Assembly: GCA_019322385.1 (NCBI GenBank)
Contig: JAHWIS010000048.1
Span: forward strand, 1-5,799
Direction of reading: 5' to 3'
Length of the DNA stretch: 5,799 nucleotides
Source: Candidatus Woesearchaeota archaeon
GTDB lineage: Archaea > Nanobdellota > Nanobdellia > Woesearchaeales > UBA11576
A program made the translations under genes and the position numbers. The notes under the pieces are model-generated. The model made no database searches. It was not told where the DNA came from and saw only the letters and a list, made by a program, of their open reading frames with translations. Positions 1 through 5,799 of this stretch are shown here, piece by piece (positions within the stretch are counted from its first letter, which is position 1; every line of letters begins with the position of its first letter).

Positions 1-1
1 A

Positions 2-2383
2 CAGGAAACCGAGCCCGAGTTAAAAAAAAACAAGATCTCTGACTTAAAAAGGATTATCCTTTCTCTCCAAAGTTTAGACACTGCTGACAGGGAAAAAGTA
101 TCTGTTCCTGAAGAAGAAGAGATATGGATCACAGATGACAAGACATCCCTCACAGAAAATATCGAAAAAAAACTGGCATCAGCAGGATACAGCACCAAAA
201 TAATATCAATTGACGGCCTGCCAAAGAACGCTCCTTCTTCTCTTGGCGGATTATTGATCCTTGCACCGAAAGGCGCAGACGACAATTTCCTGGTCAATTC
301 ATTCAAGCTCCTGCAGCTTGCAGCGCCAGGTCTGAGGGCCTGCGGCAAGAAAAGCAGTGCAGTCTTCGCGACAGTCTCTTGTCTCGACGGAGGTTTTGGC
401 CTGAAAGGATTGGACGCGGATAGCGAACCTCTCACTGGCGGGCTGGCAGGGCTTTCAAAGACAGCGAGCCATGAGTGGCCTGAAGTGAACTGCAAGGCGA
501 TCGACATCGCGCCTGATTATGATGCATCTGATGACATAATAAACGAGATATTCCTGAAAGGCCCTGAAGAAGTCGGCATCTCCAAACAAGGACGAGTCAG
601 CATCGAGCTTTCCTCTTCACAGATCGACTCATCAGCAAAAGGATTCCCTCTGAAGCAAGGCGAGGTCATTGCAATCACTGGCGGCGCCCGAGGCGTGACT
701 GCAGAATGCGCAGTTGCATTTGCAAATAAACGACCGACTCTTGTCCTGCTCGGCAGGAGCAAACCCCCAGTCCCAGAGCCTGACTGGCTAGCGCCTTTGA
801 CAAACGAGGCAGAGATCAAGCGTCAGATAATGCTGCACGCAGGCAAGAACGCCTCTCCAAAACTTATAGGAGAAGAGTACCGCAAGCTCATGGCAAATAG
901 GGAGATGTTAAAGAATATTTCCAGGATCGAGTCTGCTGGAGCAAAAGCAGTCTATCGCTCAGTGGATGTGCGCGACGCAGACAAACTGAAAAACACTCTT
1001 GATGAAATCAGCTCTTCATTAGGTCCTGTCAAAGGTCTTATCCACGGAGCTGGCGTTATCGCCGACAAGCTCATCGAAGATAAGACTGATGAAGAATTTG
1101 ATCGCGTTTACGGCACCAAGGTCGAAGGTCTGAAGAACCTCCTTAATGCTATAAAGAAAGAAGAACTCAAGTTCATTGTGCTGTTCTCCTCATCTACAGG
1201 ACGCTATGGCAGGACAGGACAGGTTGATTATTCTATAGCAAACGAGGTCTTGAACAAGATCGCACAGCAGCATGCAAAACTATACCCATCCTGCAGGGTT
1301 GTCTCCCCTAACTGGGGCCCTTGGGACGGCGGCATGGTTACCCCGTCGCTAAAACAGCTTTTTGAGAAAGAAGGGGTAGGAGTAATCCCTCTCGAAGCAG
1401 GAGCAGAGTATCTTGTAGAAGAAGTCTCTTCTGATGGCCCTGTTGAAGTGGTCATCTTGGGCAATCTCCCTGGTGAAAAAACCGAACCAATAGAACCAAC
1501 AAAAACCAAACAAGCCGAACCAACCACAGATCTCTCTGTCTCTTTTGAACGTGAGATCAGCGCAGAAGGGTTTCCAGTGCTGAAGTCACATGTCATCGAC
1601 GGAAAAGCAGTCCTGCCTGTTGCATTGATGATAGAGATGCTTGCCCATGGCGCCATGCACGTCAACCCAGGTCTTATTTTCCACGGCTTCAATGAACTTC
1701 GCGTGCTGAAAGGGATAAGGCTTAATGGCAACGAATCAGTAACAATAAGTGTGCTGTCAGGAAAGGCTGTGAAGAAAGATGATTCATTTGTCGTTCCTGT
1801 TGAGCTGAAAAGCTCTTCACAAGGAAAGGAATTCAGGAATGCACAGGCTGAGATAATGCTTGCCACAGCATTGCCAGAGGGCAAAAGCAGGCTTTCTGGA
1901 ATAGATACGCAGCCATCTCAGCGTCTCAGCAAAAACTTCTACGATGATTTCCTGTTCCACGGCCCTGATATGCAGGGTATAACAAAAATAGACGGTTGTT
2001 CAAAGCAAGGCATGACAGCTACCTGCAATACAGCTCCTGATCCCTCATCCTGGATAGAGAATCCTTTGCGAAGCAACTGGATCTCAGACCCTCTTCTGCT
2101 GGACTGCAGCTTCCAGATGATGATTTTGTGGAGCTTTGATAATCTTGGGGCAGGCTCCCTGCCTACTTATGCAAAAAATTATCGTCAGTTCATGCCATTT
2201 CCAAAAGACAGTGCAAGAATAAATGTAAATGTGATCGAGAGTTCATCAAGCAAAGCTGTTGCAGACATTGAATTCATCGACGATAAAGAAGGATTGATCG
2301 CAAGGATGGAAAAATATGAATGCATTGTTGATACATCATTGAAAAAGACATTTGAAAATAACCGTTTGGTAATCACTGATTAG
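2..2383 (+). CDS. PUFA/secondary-lipid synthase subunit, C-terminal part (KR-DH), PfaA/Pfa2-like; 5' partial
   Basis: The frame is open from position 2 to the TAG at 2381-2383 (793 residues visible) and continues upstream, so the true start is outside the window. The first ATG in frame, at 254, lies inside the structural half of the KR and is not a credible start. Domains, in visible residues: charged linker 1-39, KR about 40-489, Pro/Thr/Glu/Lys linker about 490-510, hot-dog DH about 511-776. The motif GGLAGLSKTASHEWPEVNCK and the Rossmann motif TGGARGVTA are, from memory, hallmarks of PfaA-type KRs rather than of modular PKS. The expected role is cytosolic: NADPH-dependent reduction of beta-ketoacyl-ACP and dehydration of the hydroxyacyl product during iterative chain building. 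KS, malonyl-transferase and tandem ACPs should lie upstream, which is inferred from the family. The next subunit follows after 7 bp, so the two are probably co-transcribed. Hgl-type glycolipid synthase is the main alternative. Confidence is high for the domains and moderate for the exact product class. Confidence 0.9.
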   Translation, partial: QETEPELKKNKISDLKRIILSLQSLDTADREKVSVPEEEEIWITDDKTSLTENIEKKLASAGYSTKIISIDGLPKNAPSSLGGLLILAPKGADDNFLVNSFKLLQLAAPGLRACGKKSSAVFATVSCLDGGFGLKGLDADSEPLTGGLAGLSKTASHEWPEVNCKAIDIAPDYDASDDIINEIFLKGPEEVGISKQGRVSIELSSSQIDSSAKGFPLKQGEVIAITGGARGVTAECAVAFANKRPTLVLLGRSKPPVPEPDWLAPLTNEAEIKRQIMLHAGKNASPKLIGEEYRKLMANREMLKNISRIESAGAKAVYRSVDVRDADKLKNTLDEISSSLGPVKGLIHGAGVIADKLIEDKTDEEFDRVYGTKVEGLKNLLNAIKKEELKFIVLFSSSTGRYGRTGQVDYSIANEVLNKIAQQHAKLYPSCRVVSPNWGPWDGGMVTPSLKQLFEKEGVGVIPLEAGAEYLVEEVSSDGPVEVVILGNLPGEKTEPIEPTKTKQAEPTTDLSVSFEREISAEGFPVLKSHVIDGKAVLPVALMIEMLAHGAMHVNPGLIFHGFNELRVLKGIRLNGNESVTISVLSGKAVKKDDSFVVPVELKSSSQGKEFRNAQAEIMLATALPEGKSRLSGIDTQPSQRLSKNFYDDFLFHGPDMQGITKIDGCSKQGMTATCNTAPDPSSWIENPLRSNWISDPLLLDCSFQMMILWSFDNLGAGSLPTYAKNYRQFMPFPKDSARINVNVIESSSSKAVADIEFIDDKEGLIARMEKYECIVDTSLKKTFENNRLVITD
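22..31 (+). other. A9 homopolymer with slippery heptamer A_AAA_AAC
   Basis: Nine consecutive A (22-30) followed by C lie in the linker before the KR. In the reading frame the last seven bases (25-31) have the X_XXY_YYZ form of a -1 slippery site. A -1 shift there would meet TGA at 40-42 within four codons, ending the protein before KR and DH. The sequence pattern is seen; function is not shown, and it may simply encode the Lys-rich linker. Confidence 0.3.
119..1468 (+). other. Domain: ketoreductase (structural plus catalytic halves)
   Basis: This domain reduces beta-ketoacyl-ACP to beta-hydroxyacyl-ACP. The N-terminal half (119 to about 650) starts at EIWITDD and ends in the GGLAGLSKT...HEW block. 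The catalytic half carries the NADPH loop TGGARGVTA at 677-703. The full catalytic set is present with canonical spacing: Lys (codon 1118-1120), Ser (1190-1192, 24 residues later), Tyr (1229-1231, 13 after Ser) and Asn (1241-1243, Tyr+4). The motif HGAGVIAD keeps the last Asp of the LDD-type signature, which hints at B-type stereochemistry; this is inference. About 50 extra residues, rich in charge and helix-like, sit between the LGRS strand and the next beta strand (about 760-930). I associate that insertion with PUFA-type KRs. Confidence 0.9.
1532..2329 (+). other. Domain: PKS-type hot-dog dehydratase
   Basis: The domain follows a Pro/Thr/Glu/Lys-rich linker (about 1469-1531) and would remove water from the KR product. 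The first hot-dog half has HVIDGKAVLP, an exact HxxxGxxxxP dehydratase motif, with catalytic His at 1589-1591. The second half has LFHGPDMQGI (around 1952-1981) and LLLDCSFQ, where Asp (2102-2104) and Gln (2114-2116) fit the DxxxQ/H motif of PKS dehydratases. Both catalytic residues are present, so the domain looks active. A DH at the C-terminus of the KR subunit is known in PfaA-type proteins. It is distinct from the FabA-like DH pair usually found in PfaC, none of which is in this window. Confidence 0.85.
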
Positions 2384-2393
2384 CCTGATTATG
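2370..2393 (+). promoter_or_regulatory. Gene junction with probable translational coupling, no visible Shine-Dalgarno
   Basis: The upstream gene stops at TAG 2381-2383 and the next starts at ATG 2391, leaving 7 bp. The bases before the ATG (CTGATTAGCCTGATT) contain no purine-rich ribosome-binding site. The heptamer CTGATTA occurs twice here (2376-2382 and 2385-2391), once over the stop and once over the start. Re-initiation by ribosomes finishing the first gene would give matched amounts of two subunits of one complex. That role is inferred. Confidence 0.5.
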
Positions 2394-5300
2394 AAGTTTT
2401 CACAGCCTATAGCAATTGTTGGAATAGGGGGGATATTTCCAGGAGCCCATGATCTTGATACCTTCTGGGATAACATAGCAAAAGGCAAGAGCGTTTCCAG
2501 GGAGGTTCCAGAAGGCCGATGGGTCTTGTCAGCCAAGGATGCACACTCAGCCTCAGGCGTCCATCCTGACAAGGCAGATTCTTCACGTGCATGTTTCATA
2601 GACAGTTTCTCTGTTTCAGACAGTCTTGACCTTGAGATGGACCCTGCATTCATCGACAAGCTCGACCCGCTTTGCCATGTCACCCTATTCGCAGGAGTTA
2701 ATGCGTTCAACAACGCAGTCACTGAAGGGCTTGACAGGAGCAGGACAGGCGTCATCATAGGCAACATTGCCTTGCCGACACAGAAATCCTCTGCGCTTTC
2801 CTGGCAGGTGCTTGGCAAGAGCTTTGAGGAAAGTGTCCTGAAAGGAAAGACAATATCTGAATTCAAAGAAGTTGACCCATTGAACCGTTATGTGACAGGT
2901 CTGCCTGCAGGCATACTTGCAAAGGCGCTTGGCCTTCGCGGCGGGACATACACACTTGATGCAGCCTGTTCATCATCCCTTTACGCTATCAAGCTTGCCT
3001 GCTATGAGCTGCTTTCAGGAAGGGCAGATGCGATGCTCAGCGGCGGGGTCTCTATGGCTGATTCACTTTACACCCAGATGGGATTCTCAAAACTTACTGC
3101 CTTATCACCCGACGGTGTCTGTTCCCCATTTGATTCAAAGGCAAACGGTCTCGTGGTCGGTGAAGGCGCAGGCATCTTTGTACTGAAGCGCCTTGACGAT
3201 GCCATCCAGGCAGGCGATAACATCTATGCAATTATACGAGGGATCGGGCTTTCAAATGACAGGGCTGGAAAGCTTCTCGCTCCGAGTTCAGAGGGACAGC
3301 TTCGCGCAATGCAGGCAGCATACGAGCAGGTCGGCTGGTCTCCGCAGGACATTGACATTATTGAATGCCATGGCACAGGGACCCCTGTAGGTGATGCTGT
3401 AGAGGTCAAAAGCCTGAAGACCCTCTGGGGAGAAAAAGGATGGGAACAAGGCCAGTGCGTGATCGGCTCAGTCAAGTCAAATGTAGGCCATCTGTTGACA
3501 GGAGCAGGTGCAGCAGGTCTCATGAAGATAATACTCGCGCTCAAGGAAAAGACACTTCCTCCGACAGCTAATTTCTCGTCCCCTGAACCCAATGCGAATC
3601 TTCCAGGCAGCGCATTCCAGGTATTGAGCAATGCAAAGCCCTGGGAAAAGAGAGACAAGGACAATTCTAGAAAAGCTGCAGTGAGTGGTTTCGGTTTCGG
3701 AGGCACAAACGCTCATCTTTTGCTTGAAGAATGGGATAACAAAAAATATACTCCTTCACCGCAACCGAAGACTGACACCCCTATAGCCATCGTCGGTATG
3801 GATGCGCATTTCGGGCCTTGGGAATCACTTAGATCATTCAAGGAAAGGGTTATATTCGGGAAGCACGGAGTAGGGCCGAAGATGAAAAAGAACTGGTTCG
3901 GTATAGAGGAGACCGAATGGTTCAAAAAGAAATATGCAAACACGCATTTCAAAGGATATGGCATTGACGAGATAAAGATACCGTTTGGAAAGTTCCGCAT
4001 ACCTCCAAATGAGTTTGAAGAGATGTTCTCCCAGCAGGTGCTTATGCTCAAGACAGCTGAAAGAGCTCTTGCAGATGCAGGACATGACAAAGATGATCAT
4101 ATCAATTCAGGCTGCTTTATAGGCATAGGGCTTGACCTTAGCTCGACTAATTTCCATGTGCGATGGGCAATGCTGAACAAGGTGAAGTCATGGGCAAAGG
4201 AACTGTCACTTGATCTTTCTGAGGAGGAAACAGAAGAGTGGCTGAGCAGCCTGCGTGATTCATTCTTTCCAGCACTTGTCCCGAATAGGGTGACTGGAAA
4301 CCTGGGAAGCATAACAGCAAGCAGGGTGGGACGTGAATTCCATTTCGGCGGTCCGACCCATACAATTTCAAGCGAGGAAAGTTCTGGGATGCAGGCACTT
4401 GAAGCAGCTGTCCGCAGCCTGCAGCACAAGGATATTGATCTTGCACTTGTCGGCGCAGTTGATCTTGCTGGTGATTTACGTTCTCTCATGGGATCACCAT
4501 ATGCAGCTGACGAAGGGTTTGTCTTTGGTGAGGGCGCTTCTGCAGTTGTACTGAAGAGGCTCGACGACGCAGAGAAAGACAACAACAAGATATTTGCAGT
4601 GATCAAGGGAATAGGCACTGCAATAGGCGGAAAGCCTGATTCAGTTGTGCCTAGCACTGAAGCCTATGCAACTGCCCTGGAGCGTGCTTACAAGGATGCA
4701 GCAATAGATCCAAAAAGCATAAGTCTTGTGGAGATGCACGGCAGCAGCCATCCTGACGAGGATGCAATGGAGAGCCAGGCGCTTTCTGATTTCTTCAAGC
4801 ACTCATGTGTGATGGGCTCAGCAAAATCCAAGATAGGCCATACAGGCGCAGCAGGCGGCCTTGCATCGATTGTCAAGACTGCTCTATGCCTGCACAATGA
4901 AGTTCTGCCTGAAAAGCCCCAGTATTGGATCAGAAACCGCGCAGAAGGTCCAAGAAGGGCTGGTGTGAGCTCGTTCAGTGTCGACGGGAACTGCACGCAT
5001 GTAGTCCTCGAGGCATATGAAAAAGACATATCCCAAAGAGGCGCTCAGCTGAATGAAGCAGTTTTCGCAGTATTGGGAGAAGATACTGATTCCCTGCTCA
5101 AAGGTCTGGATGATCTTCGGTCGCTGGCAAGAAATTCTCCAGACAGAACCAGCAATCATTTGGCAAGGGCGTGGCACCAGGCAAATCCAGAAAGCACAGA
5201 AGGCAAACTCGCAGTAGCTATTGTCTCAAAGGATCGCGATGAGCTTCTGAAACAGCTCGACCAGGCTAAAAAATCCCTGCGTGATTCCCCAAACAAGTCC

Positions 5301-5799
5301 CTCGACGGGAATGAGAGGAACCTGTTCCCTGATCTCAGCCAGGACTGCATCTTTTATTCAGCTAATCCTTCCGGAAAAAAAGAAAAAATAGCATTTGTAT
5401 TTCCAGGTTCAGGCAATAATTATGCAGGTATGGGGCGCCAGCTGTCCCTCTGCTGGCCGGATGTTCTCAGGCAGCAGGATTTAGAGAACAAATATCTGAG
5501 GAAACAGGTCATGCCAGAGCATTTCTGGAATTGTGATTCTCTTGAGCACATAAAAGACAACCTTAGGGCCCATATCTTCGGGCACGTGACCTATGGGACG
5601 ATCATGAGCGACATATTGCAGAGCTTCAAGCTGAAACCTGACGCTGTAGTCAGCTATAGCCTCGGGGAATCAACCAGCCTTTTGTCCATGCGCGTCTGGA
5701 AAGAGAGGGATTTCATGATGAAGAGGATGGGCGACTCGAGCCTTTTTACTGATGAGCTCGCAGGACCTTTCAATGCAGTGAAGAAGGCATGGAAGCTTC
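2391..5799 (+). CDS. PUFA/secondary-lipid synthase subunit KS-CLF-AT, PfaC/Pfa3/HglC-like; 3' partial
   Basis: The frame is open from ATG 2391 through the window end with no stop (1136 full codons). An in-frame TAA at 2370-2372 precedes it and no ATG, GTG or TTG lies between, so 2391 is the natural start; it puts the KS motif PIAIVG at residue 6, as is usual. Domains in order: ketosynthase about 6-447 with Cys193, His327 and His367; KS-like chain length factor about 464-874 with Glu663 in place of Cys; linker 875-999; acyltransferase from residue 1000, with FVFPGSGNNYAGMG and a serine nucleophile candidate Ser1090 in SYSLGES. The role would be decarboxylative condensation of malonyl-ACP with the growing chain, with the CLF as inactive partner. 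The KS segment GNIALPTQKSSAL and the CLF segment VGAVDLAGD fit, from memory, PfaC/HglC-type proteins. KS-CLF-AT in one polypeptide is known from thraustochytrid OrfB and myxobacterial Pfa3; more domains (DH, ER or a release acyltransferase) may follow beyond the window. Confidence 0.92.
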   Translation, partial: MKFSQPIAIVGIGGIFPGAHDLDTFWDNIAKGKSVSREVPEGRWVLSAKDAHSASGVHPDKADSSRACFIDSFSVSDSLDLEMDPAFIDKLDPLCHVTLFAGVNAFNNAVTEGLDRSRTGVIIGNIALPTQKSSALSWQVLGKSFEESVLKGKTISEFKEVDPLNRYVTGLPAGILAKALGLRGGTYTLDAACSSSLYAIKLACYELLSGRADAMLSGGVSMADSLYTQMGFSKLTALSPDGVCSPFDSKANGLVVGEGAGIFVLKRLDDAIQAGDNIYAIIRGIGLSNDRAGKLLAPSSEGQLRAMQAAYEQVGWSPQDIDIIECHGTGTPVGDAVEVKSLKTLWGEKGWEQGQCVIGSVKSNVGHLLTGAGAAGLMKIILALKEKTLPPTANFSSPEPNANLPGSAFQVLSNAKPWEKRDKDNSRKAAVSGFGFGGTNAHLLLEEWDNKKYTPSPQPKTDTPIAIVGMDAHFGPWESLRSFKERVIFGKHGVGPKMKKNWFGIEETEWFKKKYANTHFKGYGIDEIKIPFGKFRIPPNEFEEMFSQQVLMLKTAERALADAGHDKDDHINSGCFIGIGLDLSSTNFHVRWAMLNKVKSWAKELSLDLSEEETEEWLSSLRDSFFPALVPNRVTGNLGSITASRVGREFHFGGPTHTISSEESSGMQALEAAVRSLQHKDIDLALVGAVDLAGDLRSLMGSPYAADEGFVFGEGASAVVLKRLDDAEKDNNKIFAVIKGIGTAIGGKPDSVVPSTEAYATALERAYKDAAIDPKSISLVEMHGSSHPDEDAMESQALSDFFKHSCVMGSAKSKIGHTGAAGGLASIVKTALCLHNEVLPEKPQYWIRNRAEGPRRAGVSSFSVDGNCTHVVLEAYEKDISQRGAQLNEAVFAVLGEDTDSLLKGLDDLRSLARNSPDRTSNHLARAWHQANPESTEGKLAVAIVSKDRDELLKQLDQAKKSLRDSPNKSLDGNERNLFPDLSQDCIFYSANPSGKKEKIAFVFPGSGNNYAGMGRQLSLCWPDVLRQQDLENKYLRKQVMPEHFWNCDSLEHIKDNLRAHIFGHVTYGTIMSDILQSFKLKPDAVVSYSLGESTSLLSMRVWKERDFMMKRMGDSSLFTDELAGPFNAVKKAWKL
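2406..3731 (+). other. Domain: active ketosynthase (KS)
   Basis: A complete KS, about 442 residues, from PIAIVGIGGIFPGA to VSGFGFGGTNAHLLLEE. The nucleophile is Cys193 in DAACSSS (codon 2967-2969). His327 in ECHGTGTPVGD (codon 3369-3371) and His367 in SNVGHLLTGAGAAG (codon 3489-3491) complete the Cys-His-His triad, and the conserved Lys of SVKSNVGH is present. It is expected to perform Claisen condensation of acyl and malonyl groups. It is paired with the KS-like domain directly after it, as in PfaC/OrfB-type subunits. Confidence 0.95.
3780..5012 (+). other. Domain: chain-length-factor-like KS, active-site Cys replaced by Glu
   Basis: The fold restarts at PIAIVGMD (residue 464) and ends at VSSFSVDGNCTHVVLE (residue 874), about 410 residues. 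At the nucleophile elbow the usual DxACSSS reads SSEESSG, with Glu663 (codon 4377-4379) in the Cys position, so the domain cannot form an acyl thioester. The first His motif is rewritten as EMHGSSHPDED but keeps His783; the second, SAKSKIGHTGAAGG, keeps Lys and His817. The shared VLKRLDDA segment (residues 264-271 in the KS, 720-727 here) shows the common origin of the two halves. By analogy with type II CLFs and the PfaC CLF it should be the structural, length-influencing partner of the preceding KS. Confidence 0.88.
5013..5387 (+). other. Interdomain linker between CLF and AT
   Basis: About 125 residues with no catalytic motif. It has two alternating strand-plus-helix units, around AVFAVLGEDTDSLLKGLDDL and KLAVAIVSKDRDELLKQL. 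These resemble the compact alpha/beta adapter that links KS and AT domains in type I synthases. It is probably a structural spacer. No ACP serine motif (DSL-type) embedded in an ACP-like helix pattern is convincing here. Confidence 0.55.
5388..5799 (+). other. Domain: divergent acyltransferase (AT), truncated by the window end
   Basis: The AT begins at IAFVFPGSGNNYAGMG (residue 1000), which corresponds to the FPGQGSQxxGMG start of malonyl-type ATs but with Ser in place of the oxyanion Gln. The likely nucleophile is Ser1090 (codon 5658-5660) in SYSLGES, where the usual GHSLGE has lost its Gly and His. Only about 137 residues are in the window; the substrate-specificity motif and the partner His of the catalytic dyad lie downstream. 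The divergence suits a PfaB-like AT better than a malonyl-CoA loading AT. Its substrate cannot be stated. Confidence 0.75.

Noticed and set aside
254..256. ATG 254 as the start of a free-standing KR-DH gene
   Set aside because: The frame is open upstream to the window edge, and residues before 254 already match the KR structural half (EIWITDD onward). A start here would cut the domain.
1228..1884. 218-codon minus-strand open frame
   Set aside because: It lies wholly inside the KR/DH coding sequence, is rich in Ser, Thr and Pro as shadow frames are, and shows no recognisable motif.
2917..3390. Two short plus-strand open frames inside the KS
   Set aside because: They are out of frame with the intact KS, whose Cys193 and His motifs span the same bases. 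No frameshift is needed to explain the region.
4368..4380. Glu663 as a sequencing error hiding an active-site Cys
   Set aside because: A Cys codon would need several base changes, and neighbouring residues (SSEESSG) as well as the HGSSH motif have diverged together, as expected for a real CLF.
4097..4657. 186-codon minus-strand open frame antisense to the CLF
   Set aside because: Low-complexity Ser-rich translation opposite a clearly conserved domain; it is a shadow frame.
5013..5387. A hidden ACP domain between CLF and AT
   Set aside because: SDSLLKGL-like and DELLKQL segments superficially resemble ACP motifs, but no G-x-DSL serine with ACP-like flanking helices is present. The segment fits a KS-AT linker better.
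1..5799. tRNA, rRNA, CRISPR, insertion sequence, terminator or phage features
   Set aside because: Coding sequence fills the window apart from a 7-bp gap. I saw no repeat arrays, terminal inverted repeats or transposase motifs.

Overview
The window holds two large, same-strand, tightly packed genes of an iterative type I polyketide/fatty-acid megasynthase. Both genes are cut by the window edges. The closest family I recognise is the Pfa 'secondary lipid' synthases: PUFA synthases and their relatives, including heterocyst-glycolipid (Hgl-type) enzymes. The assignment comes from domain order and from family-typical motifs read directly in the translation, not from a database search.

Layout. 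(1) Positions 2-2383 are the C-terminal 793 residues of a first subunit, PfaA/Pfa2-like. They carry a ketoreductase (KR) with its N-terminal structural half and the extra helical insertion I associate with PUFA-type KRs, then a Pro/Thr/Glu/Lys linker, then a hot-dog dehydratase (DH) with both catalytic motifs. The KS, malonyl-transferase and tandem ACPs expected in such a subunit would lie upstream of the window. (2) After a 7-bp gap, 2391 to the window end is the first 1136 codons of a second subunit, PfaC/Pfa3/HglC-like. Its order is an active ketosynthase (Cys193, His327, His367), a chain-length-factor-like KS (the active-site Cys replaced by Glu663), then a divergent acyltransferase (AT) cut off by the window end. 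KS-CLF-AT in one chain resembles the thraustochytrid OrfB and myxobacterial Pfa3 arrangement more than marine gammaproteobacteria, where the AT is usually separate (PfaB).

How they would work together. ACP-bound malonyl units supplied by the upstream part of subunit 1 would be condensed by the KS/CLF pair of subunit 2. The beta-keto group would be reduced by KR and dehydrated by the DH of subunit 1. Enoyl reduction, further DH domains and chain release would have to come from sequence downstream or elsewhere. The product cannot be read from this window.

Organism. GC is moderate, with frequent ATA (Ile), AGG/AGA (Arg) and GCA (Ala) codons. This does not look like Shewanella or Moritella, nor like high-GC myxobacteria or actinomycetes. 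A bacterium from another phylum, possibly uncultured, is plausible, but I cannot name it. No RNA genes, mobile elements, CRISPR arrays, promoters or terminators were seen. The window is essentially all coding.
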